Counted from the first letter of the stretch, positions 44,177 through 57,911 are shown. The stretch: 64,000 nt of DNA from Granulicella sp. WH15 (GCF_009914315.1 NZ_CP042596.1:2604001-2668000), one strand, 5' to 3'. Notes: generated by a model not told the origin, from the sequence alone. Translations and numbers: made by a program.

Positions 44177-44728
44177 CTAAAAGCGGTAGGCCGCACCGAT
44201 GGTTCCCACGGTCGGCGTCAATCCGTTCGGATAAAAGTCGAACCAGTGCTGGAACTCAAGATCTCCCCGGAGGCTGACCCGGCGATTGAGCATATAGTCC
44301 GTCCCTACGCCAACGGCGAAGGCTTTGTAGGATCGAGAAGTGGTTTCCCTATAGACCCCCTGCTGAAACTGAAACCTGCCGATTCCGCCCAGAACCTTGA
44401 CATAGGGGCGAAAGCGCTGCACAGCTATGTGATAGCGCAGGCCCAGCAGATACGAGCTTTCGCCGATATCCTTGGGAGTAAAGAGATCCATGTCGTGAAT
44501 CTCGCCGTCGATTCCGAGGTGCCTGCCGAAGTCGAGCGTGCCGTAGATAGAGCCGCCCTTGATACTGGCTCCGGTGTAGTCCGGATGGCCGAGCGTGATG
44601 CCGACACCGATCTGCCCGCTCATCAAGCGGCTTGCGGTGGGTGATGCCTGCCCGTGCAAGGCAGAGGGCGCGACAGCGAGTGACGACGCGACAAGAGCGA
44701 TGCGGAGCAGGTCCAGGGGCCTGGGCAT
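44177..44728 (-). CDS. Small outer-membrane beta-barrel protein
   Basis: 183 residues from ATG 44728, GAGG eight bases before. Signal peptide IALVASSLAVAPSALHGQA, then repeated amphipathic strands (SIYGTLDFGRHLGIDGEI; YLLGLRYHIAVQRFRPYVKV) and a terminal aromatic (AAYRF), which is the OmpA/OmpX-like barrel end. No enzymatic motif. Convergent with the CYTH gene. Role unknown; the type is numerous in acidobacteria. Confidence 0.7.
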   Translation of the reverse strand: MPRPLDLLRIALVASSLAVAPSALHGQASPTASRLMSGQIGVGITLGHPDYTGASIKGGSIYGTLDFGRHLGIDGEIHDMDLFTPKDIGESSYLLGLRYHIAVQRFRPYVKVLGGIGRFQFQQGVYRETTSRSYKAFAVGVGTDYMLNRRVSLRGDLEFQHWFDFYPNGLTPTVGTIGAAYRF

Positions 44729-45155
44729 TGAGAGCCTCACTTTCAGGTTCAAGTATTTCTGTTGCATAGAGATACGCCCCCCCGGAACGGGCGGCAGAGA
44801 CATGCTGCGACGTCTGAAGTTACCAAAAAAGTTACTTAAGTTATGTGTAGCTTATGGTAATTCGGCGGGCACAACTAACGAAAACTCCGATTAAGACGAG
44901 GCAGATAAACAGGTTAGATGCGGCGAAGACGCTCTCCTTGCTCAAGTCCGGCGAGATTTTGTCGATAAGCATTAAGAGCAGGATTGCCCCGTCTCCAGCG
45001 GGTATGGAAGCGGATCAAGTCTGACAGACGCCGCAGAAGCCCCCCTCTCAGGAAGGATGCCCTGACAAGTGGACCGATCAGCTATTTAGGGGAAACAAAG
45101 GCAGGAAGGAATTGAAACAGGACTGCTACCGGCAGCTAAACGGGGCTAGTTTGGG
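44729..45155. other. Intergenic region, no gene seen
   Basis: About 430 bases. More AT-rich than the genes around it around 44815-44890, with the outer-membrane protein's promoter expected at its left end. No RNA gene, repeat or open frame with recognisable content was found. Confidence 0.5.
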
Positions 45156-45338
45156 TTAGCCTTCTACGACGCGGGCAGGAGCCACGGAAGAGACACGGGC
45201 GGCGCGAACCTGGTTAGCATGGATACGGAAGAGCTCGAAGAGGGAGACGCAGACGCCGTAGGCGATCAGAACCCCGGCGGCGAGCGATGCGAGCACAGCA
45301 CAGACAAGTACGATTGAAGTCACAACCCAGCTCCTCAT
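45156..45338 (-). CDS. Small single-span membrane protein
   Basis: 60 residues from ATG 45338 (an upstream ATG at 45389 adds residues without hydrophobic character). One helix MRSWVVTSIVLVCAVLASLA, then AAGVLIAYGVCVSLFELFRI, followed by a basic tail. No known family. No evidence of coupling to neighbours. Confidence 0.45.
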   Translation of the reverse strand: MRSWVVTSIVLVCAVLASLAAGVLIAYGVCVSLFELFRIHANQVRAARVSSVAPARVVEG

Positions 45339-45560
45339 GGATACAGCTACATCGGTTCTATCGGCAGCAAACAATCCGAGATGAGCCAACGTATAAAGTT
45401 ATTGTCGCAAACCTTTGCATGACACCCCTGTGAATCTTTTCCGGGGGAACAAACCTGGTGTTAGTGAACTCGGTACACTGAGTCACTCAGCGGCATATTT
45501 ACGGTCAAACGGATAGATGCCGTATCCTTAGATTTGGTCGTCTGCTGACCTACGCCGCTT

Positions 45561-48727
<3,167 letters not shown>

Positions 48728-48731
<4 letters not shown>

Positions 48732-49588
48732 CCTCCGAGCTTGCATCTACGCAATCTTCGGAAGAGCCGGTAGCAGCGCCGCCGGTCCATCCCCGTGTGC
48801 CGCACTTCGGCCACGTACTTCTGTTCCTGGTGCTGGCAGCGACGATGCTGTTCGTGGCCCAGGCACTGGTCGTAGCCGCAGTCGGCACCAGCAGCCATGA
48901 CCTCATGGCCCTCGTTCAGAACCAGCGTCTGCAACTGGCGACCATGACGATTGGCTACCTGCTGACGCTCCTCGCGTGCTGGTTTCTCTTCACTCGCATG
49001 TGGGAGCGTCCGTTCCTCGAAGGCATCCAATGGAACGGCGCAACCGCGCTGCGTCATGCACCAAAGTTGATCCCGATCGGCTTCGTGCTGGGCTGGTCGG
49101 TGCAGGCGGTCGAAAGCCTTATCACCCTGCCCAGCTCGATCCCGATGGATGAGTTCTTCAAGAACGCATCAGTCGTGTGGGCGCTCACCGTGTTCGGTAC
49201 ACTACTCGCGCCGATGTTCGAAGAGATCGCCTTCCGCGGCTTTCTCTTCCCCGCCCTGGCGATCGCATGGGACTGGACGCGACTAAAGCGTACGCCCGAG
49301 TCCTACGCGCAGTGGAGATCGACCGACACGCTCAGCACCGAAGCCGTACTCATCAGCGGCTTGGTTTCGAGCGCAATCTTCGCGCTGATCCACGCCGCAC
49401 AACTCGGCTACACCTGGGCCGCCGTGGCTGTGCTCATGGTCGTCTCACTGGCTCTGACGTGGGTGCGCGTGCGGCTCCGCTCGGTGGCGGCATCGGCCCT
49501 CGTACACTCCTGCTACAACCTCTCGGTCTTCATCACGCTGATGATAAGCACCGGCGGCTACAGGCATCTGGAGCGCATGGCGCAGTAG
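48728..49588 (+). CDS. CPBP-family intramembrane metalloprotease
   Basis: 286 residues, about seven to eight helices. Catalytic motifs EEIAFRGFLFP (Glu-Glu and Arg near 168) and the His of FALIHAAQLGYTW are in place. CPBP (Abi) proteases resemble Rce1 and cut or process membrane peptides; their bacterial substrates are mostly unknown. It overlaps uvrA by four bases, probably only for shared expression. Confidence 0.82.
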
Positions 49589-49628
49589 GCACATCGTGCT
49601 GCCTCCCAATGTCCGGTAATCTAGGGGC

Positions 49629-50291
49629 ATGGACATCCGCGAATCGCTCCTCAACCTGATTGCCACGCACTCCTTCAAGCTCGGCGACTTCACCCTGGCC
49701 AGCGGCAAGAAGTCGGACTACTACATCGACTGCCGCACCACCACGCTGCACGCCGAGGGCGGACGCCTGGCCGGGCTGGTCCTGTACGAGCTGATCCGCG
49801 AGCACTTCCCCTCTGCGCAGGCCGTCGGCGGCCTGACCATGGGAGCCGACCCGCTAGTCTCGAACACCGCCTCCGCGAGCGCCTGGGCCGCTGCGGATCA
49901 CGCCGAGATCCTCGCGCTGGCCGAGGAGATGGAGCTTGAGTCCGAGGGCGAAGCAGCCGAAGCCCCGTCCCTGATCCATGGCTTCCTGGTACGCAAGACC
50001 GAGAAGGCGCACGGCACCGGGCGACGCGTCGAGGGCTTTCTCTCCCCCGGAGCCGATGTGGTTATCGTCGATGACGTTTGCACGACCGGCGGATCGACGA
50101 TCCAGGCCATCGAAGCGACGCAGGCCGCGGGCATGAACGTGGTGGGAGTGCTCTGCCTGGTCGACCGCGAGCAGGGCGGACGGGAGAACATCGAGGCCGC
50201 CTCTGCGGGAGCACCGTTCTATGCGGTCTTCACGGCGTCCGATGTTCGCACGGCCCATATTCAAAACGGGAAGGCTTCTGTCAATCTTTAA
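49629..50291 (+). CDS. pyrE: Orotate phosphoribosyltransferase with an acidic insert
   Basis: 220 residues. N-terminal FKLGDFTLASGKKSDYYIDCR, VGGLTMGADPLVS, and the PRPP loop VVIVDDVCTTGGSTIQAI are characteristic. It makes orotidine monophosphate from orotate and PRPP. Between the GADPLVS strand and the FLVRKTEKAHGTGRRVEG strand is an unusual ~30-residue Ala/Glu-rich segment (AEILALAEEMELESEGEA). Normal enzymes have a short loop there. Own start at 49629 with no overlap. Confidence 0.92.
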   Translation: MDIRESLLNLIATHSFKLGDFTLASGKKSDYYIDCRTTTLHAEGGRLAGLVLYELIREHFPSAQAVGGLTMGADPLVSNTASASAWAAADHAEILALAEEMELESEGEAAEAPSLIHGFLVRKTEKAHGTGRRVEGFLSPGADVVIVDDVCTTGGSTIQAIEATQAAGMNVVGVLCLVDREQGGRENIEAASAGAPFYAVFTASDVRTAHIQNGKASVNL

Positions 50292-50409
50292 TCAAGCGCT
50301 CGGCACACTATGGTAACCTCGCTCCATTACTTGTTTCATTTTTGCCGTACTTCTTTGCCTAAAAGCCGCCCACACTTAAAACGACATCCATGCCGACGTA
50401 GCTTCTGGG

Positions 50410-50595
50410 GTGTGCACCGTGAATACCTTCTCAACCGTATGCCAGCTATGCAGCTGCGATGCGCTCCATCGTTCGCACTGGCGCTATTACGACTTGCCAT
50501 TTCTGCTGATCGGATTCATTCCGGTCCGCTGTGGCAACTGCGGGCGACGTTCCCACGTCCGCCGCTCCGCGCTTTCGGCGGTGAGCAGGACATGA
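50410..50595 (+). CDS. Small zinc-ribbon protein
   Basis: 61 residues from GTG 50410 (GTG 50419 also possible). Two Cys pairs, CQLC near the start and CGNC near the end (RCGNCGRRSHVRR), with RSHWRYYDLPFLLIGFIPVR between. This is the pattern of short one-ribbon proteins common in acidobacteria. Function unknown. It lies in the otherwise gene-free 330 bases between pyrE and mtnA. Confidence 0.5.
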   Translation: MCTVNTFSTVCQLCSCDALHRSHWRYYDLPFLLIGFIPVRCGNCGRRSHVRRSALSAVSRT

Positions 50596-50621
50596 GGCGA
50601 ATCGTCTAAACTGAATCAGAC

Positions 50622-51683
50622 ATGATTCCGACCCTCGAATGGCTCCCTGCTGGCGTTAATTTCCTCGATCAAACCAAGCTTCCTCTGGAAGAAACCTACG
50701 TTCTCGCGACCGATTACAAACAGGTCGCCACTGTGATCCGCGACATGATCGTGCGCGGCGCACCGGCCATCGGCGTCTCCGCCGCGATGGGCGTGGCCAT
50801 CGGGATCGACCGCAGCACAGCGGCCACGCTCGTGGAGCTGACTGCCGAGGTCGACGTCATCTGCAAGACGCTGGCCGAGACCCGGCCCACTGCGGTCAAC
50901 CTCTTCTGGGGCATTGACGAGATCCGCAACCTCTACAACGAGATGGTTGCGGCTGGCGCGGCTATTCCAGAGATTAAAGCGGCTGTCGTGGCCAAGTCCC
51001 GCAAGATGTACGACGAGGATATCGACGCCTGCAAGCAGATGGGACGCAACGGCGCGGCCCTGCTGCCCCAGACCGGAACCGTACTAACCCATTGCAACGC
51101 CGGGGCACTCGCGACCTGCGGCTACGGTACGGCACTGGGCGTAATCCGCGCGGCGGTCGAGGACGGACATACCATCGACGTCTTCGCGGACGAGACCCGG
51201 CCCTTCCTCCAAGGCGCTCGCCTGACCGCGTGGGAGCTAATGAAGGACAACATTCCCACAACGGTTCTGTGCGACAACATGGCCGCGTCTCTGATGCGTC
51301 AGGGCCGGATTCAGGCGGTCATCGTCGGCTCCGACCGCATCGCGGCGAACGGCGACGTCGCCAATAAGATCGGCACCTACGGCGTCGCGATCCTGGCCAA
51401 GGAGCATGGAATTCCCTTCTACGTGGCCGCCCCGTGGTCGACCGTGGACATGGCCACCGCGAACGGTGATCTCATCCCCATCGAGCAGCGCAGCGCCCGC
51501 GAGGTCACACACTCGAACGGCAAGCAGATGACTCCGGACGGCGTTGGAATCGAGAACCCCGCCTTCGATGTGACCCCGGCGAAGTACGTCACGGCGATCA
51601 TCACCGAGCTGGGCGTGCTCCGCGCTCCGTACGAGGAGTCCATCAAGCAGATGGCCGAACAGAAAACTCTGGCGACTGTATAG
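50622..51683 (+). CDS. mtnA: S-methyl-5-thioribose-1-phosphate isomerase
   Basis: 353 residues. [39 protein letters not shown] (active-site Cys), [17 protein letters not shown] and [20 protein letters not shown] are MtnA landmarks that distinguish it from eIF2B-like relatives. It converts methylthioribose-1-phosphate to methylthioribulose-1-phosphate in methionine salvage. No other mtn gene is nearby. Confidence 0.93.
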   Translation: MIPTLEWLPAGVNFLDQTKLPLEETYVLATDYKQVATVIRDMIVRGAPAIGVSAAMGVAIGIDRSTAATLVELTAEVDVICKTLAETRPTAVNLFWGIDEIRNLYNEMVAAGAAIPEIKAAVVAKSRKMYDEDIDACKQMGRNGAALLPQTGTVLTHCNAGALATCGYGTALGVIRAAVEDGHTIDVFADETRPFLQGARLTAWELMKDNIPTTVLCDNMAASLMRQGRIQAVIVGSDRIAANGDVANKIGTYGVAILAKEHGIPFYVAAPWSTVDMATANGDLIPIEQRSAREVTHSNGKQMTPDGVGIENPAFDVTPAKYVTAIITELGVLRAPYEESIKQMAEQKTLATV

Positions 51684-51723
51684 AGGGGCGTTCACACGCC
51701 TTTTTAAGGCTTCGCCTAGCATT

Positions 51724-51752
51724 CCCGTTGGTCGGTACTGCCGACCAACGGG
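51724..51752. terminator. 12-bp perfect hairpin after mtnA
   Basis: CCCGTTGGTCGG/CCGACCAACGGG with a five-base loop. It stands 40 bases after the mtnA stop. No T-run follows (GCGCCCTCGG), so it is not a classic intrinsic terminator; it might protect the mRNA end. Confidence 0.4.
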
Positions 51753-51823
51753 GCGCCCTCGGAAGATCATCCTTCCCCTTGCTCCGCCGGGAATCGCACG
51801 AAGTACCGAAGTACGCGATACTT

Positions 51824-52135
51824 GTGGGAGTGTTTCGGACTGTATTCCATCTCCGTGAACGATCGCTGCTGCGCGGAACAGTGCTGGTGCTGGTCAGCCT
51901 CGCAGTCTCCTTTGTGCTCTCGGACTTTCCTCGTAACCGTCCCAACCTGTTCCTGATCCTGCCCGTGCTCTTCTCCGTCATGGGCACCTTCGATACGGTG
52001 CGTTGCATGCAGCGGCGCTGGAACTTCTACCACGCTGGCGTTATCTTATTGATCTACATGGACTTGATGGTGATATGCCTCATCCTGTTCCTACTGCTCT
52101 ACCCCTATGCGCTCTGGCTCTCCCAGACGCACTGA
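51824..52135 (+). CDS. Small integral membrane protein
   Basis: 103 residues from GTG 51824; longer in-frame starts fall in the hairpin region. Two to three hydrophobic helices (TVLVLVSLAVSFVLSD; NLFLILPVLFSVMGTFDTV; AGVILLIYMDLMVICLILFL). No family recognised. Confidence 0.5.
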   Translation: MGVFRTVFHLRERSLLRGTVLVLVSLAVSFVLSDFPRNRPNLFLILPVLFSVMGTFDTVRCMQRRWNFYHAGVILLIYMDLMVICLILFLLLYPYALWLSQTH

Positions 52136-52216
52136 AGTGATACAAAAAACAGTAACTTATTACAGAGGCTGCGATATACTCGCGGAAGCTTTCATTCCAG
52201 ACTGTAGGGGTTCGTT

Positions 52217-52660
52217 ATGTTGAAAGGCTTTCGGGACTTCATTCTGCGCGGCAACGTCGTCGATCTGGCCGTCGCGGTCATCATCGGTGCGGCGTTCGCG
52301 GCCATCACCAACTCGCTCGTCAGCGACATCATCAACCCGCTCATCGCAGCCGTCATCGGCAAGCCCGATTTCTCCGCGATCGTCTGGCATGTTCATCTCT
52401 TCCACGCCGCCCAAGACCTGGCGCCAGGAGCCAAGCCGGACGCAACTGCCGGGGCCATCCAGGTAGGCAAGTTCCTCAACAACGTCATCAGCTTCCTGCT
52501 CAATGCGGCGGTCGTCTACTTTGTCATCGTGCTGCCGATGCAGAAGCTTCTGTCCCGCTTCAAGGCTCCCGAGGCTGTAACCACCAAGGCCTGCGCCCAG
52601 TGCCTGTCTGATATCCCTCTGGCGGCGACGCGCTGCAAGTTCTGCACCCAGCCTGCATAA
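52217..52660 (+). CDS. mscL: Large-conductance mechanosensitive channel with a C-terminal zinc ribbon
   Basis: 147 residues. MLKGFRDFILRGNVVDLAVA, IIGAAFAAITNSLVSDIINP and the second helix (VGKFLNNVISFLLNAAVVYF) are those of MscL, the pentameric channel opened by membrane tension to release solutes. The tail differs from E. coli: C126-x2-C129 and C140-x2-C143 (CAQCLSDIP ... TRCKFCTQPA) form a zinc-ribbon-like unit in the cytoplasm. Confidence 0.93.
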   Translation: MLKGFRDFILRGNVVDLAVAVIIGAAFAAITNSLVSDIINPLIAAVIGKPDFSAIVWHVHLFHAAQDLAPGAKPDATAGAIQVGKFLNNVISFLLNAAVVYFVIVLPMQKLLSRFKAPEAVTTKACAQCLSDIPLAATRCKFCTQPA

Positions 52661-52720
52661 TTCCCCGCTCCGCCTGACGGTAGCGGCTCACCAGCATTGC
52701 AACCGCGAGTCCTACCAGGT

Positions 52721-53359
52721 ATGGAGATGAGACTCGAAACACCAGCCAGCCAGCGCCGGACTCCCTCTTGGGGCGATCCTCGCTGGCTGGTCTTGTCTGG
52801 AACGCTTCATCTTCTGCTGATCGTAGTCCTCGTCCACAGTCACGGACCCCGCGTTGCTGCCACCGACCACCCCGGCGATCGCTTCGGCCATCACATCCTG
52901 CTCACCTACTCCGCGGGTCACGCACCTGCGGCGGAGAAGGCACCCATACCCCACAAGCAGCCTCCTCCCCCACCGGCACACGCCGCGCTCTCCACACCCA
53001 AACCGCCACCACCAGCCCCTGCGGCCTCGTCATCGACCACGGCCGCCAGTACCGAATCCGGCACCTCATCAGACGCGCTAGGAAACGGCAATGTCACAGT
53101 CGCTCTGGTCATCCTGCATCCCCCGCCACAGCCTGATCTCAGCCGTTTACCGTCGGGCACACGCGGCGATGTGATCGTTGACGTCGTGATCGACGCCAGT
53201 GGTCGGATCGTCAAGACGACCATGGCCAGCGGGCTGGGTCACGGCGTGGATGAGACGGTACTTGCGACGATCCAGCAATGGACCTTCCAGCCCGCAACCC
53301 GCAACGGCGTTCCCGTGCCCAGCGAACAGGAGTTGCTCTTCCACTACGAACGCGGCTAG
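52721..53359 (+). CDS. TonB-family energy-transducing protein
   Basis: 212 residues from ATG 52721 (TTG 52697 possible). One N-terminal membrane anchor (WLVLSGTLHLLLIVVLV), a Pro-rich spacer (KQPPPPPAHAALSTPKPPPP), and the TonB C-terminal domain (RGDVIVDVVIDASGRIVKTT; VLATIQQWTFQPATRNGVPV). TonB proteins pass proton-motive energy to outer-membrane transporters. No ExbB/ExbD in the window. Confidence 0.85.
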   Translation: MEMRLETPASQRRTPSWGDPRWLVLSGTLHLLLIVVLVHSHGPRVAATDHPGDRFGHHILLTYSAGHAPAAEKAPIPHKQPPPPPAHAALSTPKPPPPAPAASSSTTAASTESGTSSDALGNGNVTVALVILHPPPQPDLSRLPSGTRGDVIVDVVIDASGRIVKTTMASGLGHGVDETVLATIQQWTFQPATRNGVPVPSEQELLFHYERG

Positions 53360-53367
53360 GCATAAAC

Positions 53368-53400
53368 AACGATGCCGCCCCGATTAGAGGCGGCATCGTT
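53368..53400. terminator. Bidirectional terminator between tonB-like and thiC genes
   Basis: AACGATGCCGCC/GGCGGCATCGTT, twelve paired bases with a nine-base loop, between two genes that end toward each other (53359 and 53421). Confidence 0.7.
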
Positions 53401-53420
53401 AGTTAACGTGCTGCTTGAGG

Positions 53421-54950
<1,530 letters not shown>

Positions 54951-55030
54951 TCAAAGCGTCTCCATGAGCGGAAACGGGACAGTTATCCGATGAGTATACG
55001 CCGCCAATGGGTGCCCGGCATCGCTGGCTT

Positions 55031-55591
55031 CTAGAGGAGCGGAAGCCAGGGCAGACGGAAGACAATGCCGGTGCTGATCGTAAGCATCGAAGAGTTCGGC
55101 GTACCGGGGCCGCTGCCCACTCCGGGCATCCGACCGTAGCCGACCTCAATCGCCCGCCAGTCGATCCGGGGCAGGATCGTCGTATCGACGCCGCCCGCCA
55201 CCTGGTACTCGAACTTGGTGCTGTAGCGATTGGCCGTCAGGTACGAGGTGTTCTTCACCCCGCCCGCGCCAATCGAACCTTGAACATAGGGCTTGAAGGG
55301 CAATAGAGGAGGCTTGACCGCCACGCGAACTCCGCCCAGGATACTCCGGAACCGCTTCTGATCGCTGCCGTACAGGAAATCTCCGCGCAGATCGACCCCG
55401 GCACGCAGCGGACCGAAGTGCAGAAAGTCGTCGTAGACGCCGACGCCTGGGCCATAGAGCCACGTCGTATTCTTGTTGGCGTTGTCGTCGAAGCGGAGCG
55501 TATCCAGCTTGCCGTAGATGCCGATCTGCGCGTGCGCCGCAGCCGTGGAGAGTGAGAGGCCAAGAAGAAATACGAGTCCGCGAAGTTTGAT
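55031..55591 (-). CDS. Small outer-membrane beta-barrel protein, start unclear
   Basis: About 187 residues. Signal peptide LRGLVFLLGLSLSTAAAHAQ, then barrel strands (IGIYGKLDTLRFDDNANKN; YVQGSIGAGGVKNTSYLTAN; TGIVFRLPWLPLL). The best ribosome-binding site (AGGAG, followed by seven bases) leads to an ATC, not ATG, at 55591. An in-frame TTG is at 55660, within the end of the previous gene. Similar to the protein at 44177-44728 in layout, not in obvious sequence. Confidence 0.62.
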   Translation of the reverse strand: MKLRGLVFLLGLSLSTAAAHAQIGIYGKLDTLRFDDNANKNTTWLYGPGVGVYDDFLHFGPLRAGVDLRGDFLYGSDQKRFRSILGGVRVAVKPPLLPFKPYVQGSIGAGGVKNTSYLTANRYSTKFEYQVAGGVDTTILPRIDWRAIEVGYGRMPGVGSGPGTPNSSMLTISTGIVFRLPWLPLL

Positions 55592-55638
55592 GGGGAGTCT
55601 CCTGATAAGTAGGGTAAATCCAAGATATACAACGACGA

Positions 55639-55827
55639 CTACGCCCGGGGAGTATCCCAAACGGCACCTTGCGGACGCGGCAGCTTCTCTCCCAGACATT
55701 CGGGGCAGAGGCAACCGCTGGTTCCCTCCTCCGGAACCGGCAGCGCCGCGGGCAGCTTCATGCACCAGCAATTTCCTTCCGGCTCGCAGACCAGCGCCGC
55801 TCCGCACTGGGAACAAAGAATCTCCAT
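55639..55827 (-). CDS. Cysteine-rich CWC-type protein
   Basis: 62 residues. MEILCSQCGAALVCEPEGN, then CWCMKLPAAL and GCLCPECL: nine Cys, with the characteristic C-W-C. This matches the small cysteine-rich CWC family, probably metal binding. No known role. It lies just before the outer-membrane protein gene on the same strand. Confidence 0.72.
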   Translation of the reverse strand: MEILCSQCGAALVCEPEGNCWCMKLPAALPVPEEGTSGCLCPECLGEKLPRPQGAVWDTPRA

Positions 55828-55874
55828 TCCAGAATTATGAAGGGAATAGCCAAGAGTTGTAGACTGGATGCAAG

Positions 55875-56324
55875 ATGCCGACTCCAGATAACCGCTCCGC
55901 CAAGTTCATCGTCGCCTCCATCCTCATCGCCGCAGTCGTGGGCTGGCTCGCATGGACCGGCGTACGCGATAACAAGAGCTACTACGTGACGATCTCGGAG
56001 TTGCAAGGCATGGGCAACAAGGCTTACGTCCGCCACCTGCGCGTGGCCGGCAATGTCGCTCCGGGAACTATCCGCCAGAGCGGCACCAATGCCACCTTCG
56101 AGTTGCTCGAGCAGGGCAAGAAGCTACAGGTGAGCTACGTTGGTGCAGAGCCGCCGCCGGACACCTTCAAGGACGATGCGCAGGCGCTCGCCATCGGAAC
56201 GTATGGCCGCGACGGCGTCTTCCATGCCACGCAGCTTCAGGCCAAGTGCGCGTCGAAGTACGCTCCAGCAGCGGGAGCGAAGCCCCCGACCTCGGCTGCG
56301 ACAGTTCTTCCCTCCAAGCGTTAG
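55875..56324 (+). CDS. ccmE: Cytochrome c maturation haem chaperone, CxxxY type
   Basis: 149 residues. One N-terminal membrane anchor (IVASILIAAVVGWLAWTGV), an OB-fold (KAYVRHLRVAGNVAPGTIRQ; VSYVGAEPPPDTFKDDAQAL), then LQAKCASKYAP at 122-131. In ordinary CcmE the haem-binding residue is His in HxxxY; here Cys125-x3-Tyr129 takes its place, as described for CxxxY-type CcmE of archaea and some bacteria. It passes haem from CcmC to CcmF. The remaining ccm genes start at 57912, beyond an M20 peptidase gene. Confidence 0.88.
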   Translation: MPTPDNRSAKFIVASILIAAVVGWLAWTGVRDNKSYYVTISELQGMGNKAYVRHLRVAGNVAPGTIRQSGTNATFELLEQGKKLQVSYVGAEPPPDTFKDDAQALAIGTYGRDGVFHATQLQAKCASKYAPAAGAKPPTSAATVLPSKR

Positions 56325-56329
56325 TTCAT

Positions 56330-56381
56330 AAAAAACGGGCTGCCCATGTCTAAGAAGCTAGACATGGGCAGCCCGTTTTTT
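56330..56381. terminator. Strong bidirectional terminator, ccmE/M20 peptidase
   Basis: Arms of 23 bases (56330-56352 and 56359-56381) with a six-base loop, bounded by A6 on one side and T6 on the other. It follows the ccmE stop by five bases and precedes the M20 peptidase stop by two, so it can end both transcripts. Confidence 0.92.
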
Positions 56382-56383
56382 TG

Positions 56384-57832
56384 CTACTTGCTCGTAAGAG
56401 CCTTCAAGTACAAATACTCGAACTCCACCCCGGCATAGAACGACTCGACCCCGATGCGTTCATCCCGTCCATGTGCCCGCACATCGCCGCGATCGACGCC
56501 CATGCCGTTGAATCCGTAGCTCGGCAGCCCCAGCGCCATGGTGTAGATGGAGTCCGACGCGCCCGCCTCCATCGTGGGCATGATCTGCAACCCCGGCCAC
56601 ATCCGCGCGACGGTCGCTTTGAGCGGCGCAAAGACCTGCGAATCGAGCGGAGGCGGCGCGGCCGACTTGCGATCCGGCCCCGTCCCCATGACCATGCCGG
56701 AGTCGGTAACGTACTCCACCTTCAGGCCTGGATCGGCGAAGATGCGGATGAGATCCTGCCGCGTCTCCTCCCCCGAGTGACCGGGCAGGATGCGGCAGTT
56801 GACGTTAGCCTGCGCGCTCCCCGGCAGCGCGTTGGGAGCGTGTCCGCCCGAGAGCATCGTGGCCACGCAGGTCGTGCGGAGCAGCGCGTTGTACTCGGGG
56901 TTGGCCGAGAGCCGTGCGAGCGCGGCGACATCCGGTGTGGGCTGGAGCACGGCCCTCATATCGGCCGCATCCTGCGCGTTCACGACGCTGGCGTAGCTCT
57001 CCAGCTCGGCCCGAGTGACGGGGTTCAGCTCCAGTGGAAAGGGCGAGTTCTTCAGCTTCAGCAGCGCCTCGGCAAGCTGATAAATCGCGTTGTCCGCACG
57101 CGGCAGCGAGCTGTGCCCACCGCGATTGGAAGCCGTCACATGAAAGTCGGCGTAGGTCTTCTCGGTCGCCTCGACCATCAACACCACCGGCTTGGCCGCG
57201 ACCGTCGTAAGTCCACCAGCATCGAGATTCAACACAAAACCAGCGTCCATCAGCTCGCGTCTGTGGGTCAGCAGCCAGTCCACGCCGTTCGACTGGCCGC
57301 CCTCCTCGTCAGCCGTCAACGCGAGAATAAGATCACGATCAGGCACAAATCCCTCGCGCTTCATGCGGATAAAGGCCGTCACCGCCGCCGCGTCGCCGCA
57401 CTTGATATCCTGCGTGCCGCGTCCGTAAAAGTAGCCGTCCTTCTCGGTCAGGGTGAAGGGATCGAGCGTCCAGTCCCCGCGTTTGGCCTCGACGACGTCG
57501 AGATGCACGATGATGAGCGCGGGCTTGAGCGTGCTGCCCTTGCGCCCATGAAAACGCACAACGAGGTTCTTCTTGCGAGCGTTCGGCCCGTCGAGAACGA
57601 GGTCCGAAGCCGCAAACCCCGCGTCGAGCAGGCGCTGCCGCATGGCCTCGGCGGCGGTAGTTACGTTGCCCACTGAGTCTGTCGTGTTGATCTCGATCAA
57701 CTGCTTGAAAATCTCTCGTGAGAGCTGACGCGTGGGCGCATCAAGCGCCTCCTGAGCCTCTGCTTTAACAAAACCCGGCAGCAACAGCGCGGCAACCGCG
57801 CCCAGAACCAACTTACCTACCTTCATCTTCAA
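56384..57832 (-). CDS. Exported M20-family metallopeptidase
   Basis: 482 residues, signal peptide (GAVAALLLPGFVKAEA). M20 di-zinc landmarks: IIVHLDVVEAKRGDW (His, Asp), GRGTQDIKCG, TADEEGGQS (Glu-Glu), NLDAGG and the C-terminal HGRDERIGVES. It resembles exported carboxypeptidase/ArgE-DapE-type enzymes of acidobacteria that trim peptides in the periplasm. It splits ccmE from ccmA on the opposite strand. Substrate unknown. Confidence 0.87.
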   Translation of the reverse strand: MKMKVGKLVLGAVAALLLPGFVKAEAQEALDAPTRQLSREIFKQLIEINTTDSVGNVTTAAEAMRQRLLDAGFAASDLVLDGPNARKKNLVVRFHGRKGSTLKPALIIVHLDVVEAKRGDWTLDPFTLTEKDGYFYGRGTQDIKCGDAAAVTAFIRMKREGFVPDRDLILALTADEEGGQSNGVDWLLTHRRELMDAGFVLNLDAGGLTTVAAKPVVLMVEATEKTYADFHVTASNRGGHSSLPRADNAIYQLAEALLKLKNSPFPLELNPVTRAELESYASVVNAQDAADMRAVLQPTPDVAALARLSANPEYNALLRTTCVATMLSGGHAPNALPGSAQANVNCRILPGHSGEETRQDLIRIFADPGLKVEYVTDSGMVMGTGPDRKSAAPPPLDSQVFAPLKATVARMWPGLQIMPTMEAGASDSIYTMALGLPSYGFNGMGVDRGDVRAHGRDERIGVESFYAGVEFEYLYLKALTSK

Positions 57833-57911
57833 TCTCCAGAAAACTCAGCGCCGTCAAACACCCCATCCACTCAGGAGCCGGGCATCGTGTCCTATACTCG
57901 CATAGGACACG

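Noticed and set aside
56381..57676. 431-residue open frame antisense to the M20 peptidase
   Set aside because: Shadow frame; it starts in the terminator and has no recognisable domain.
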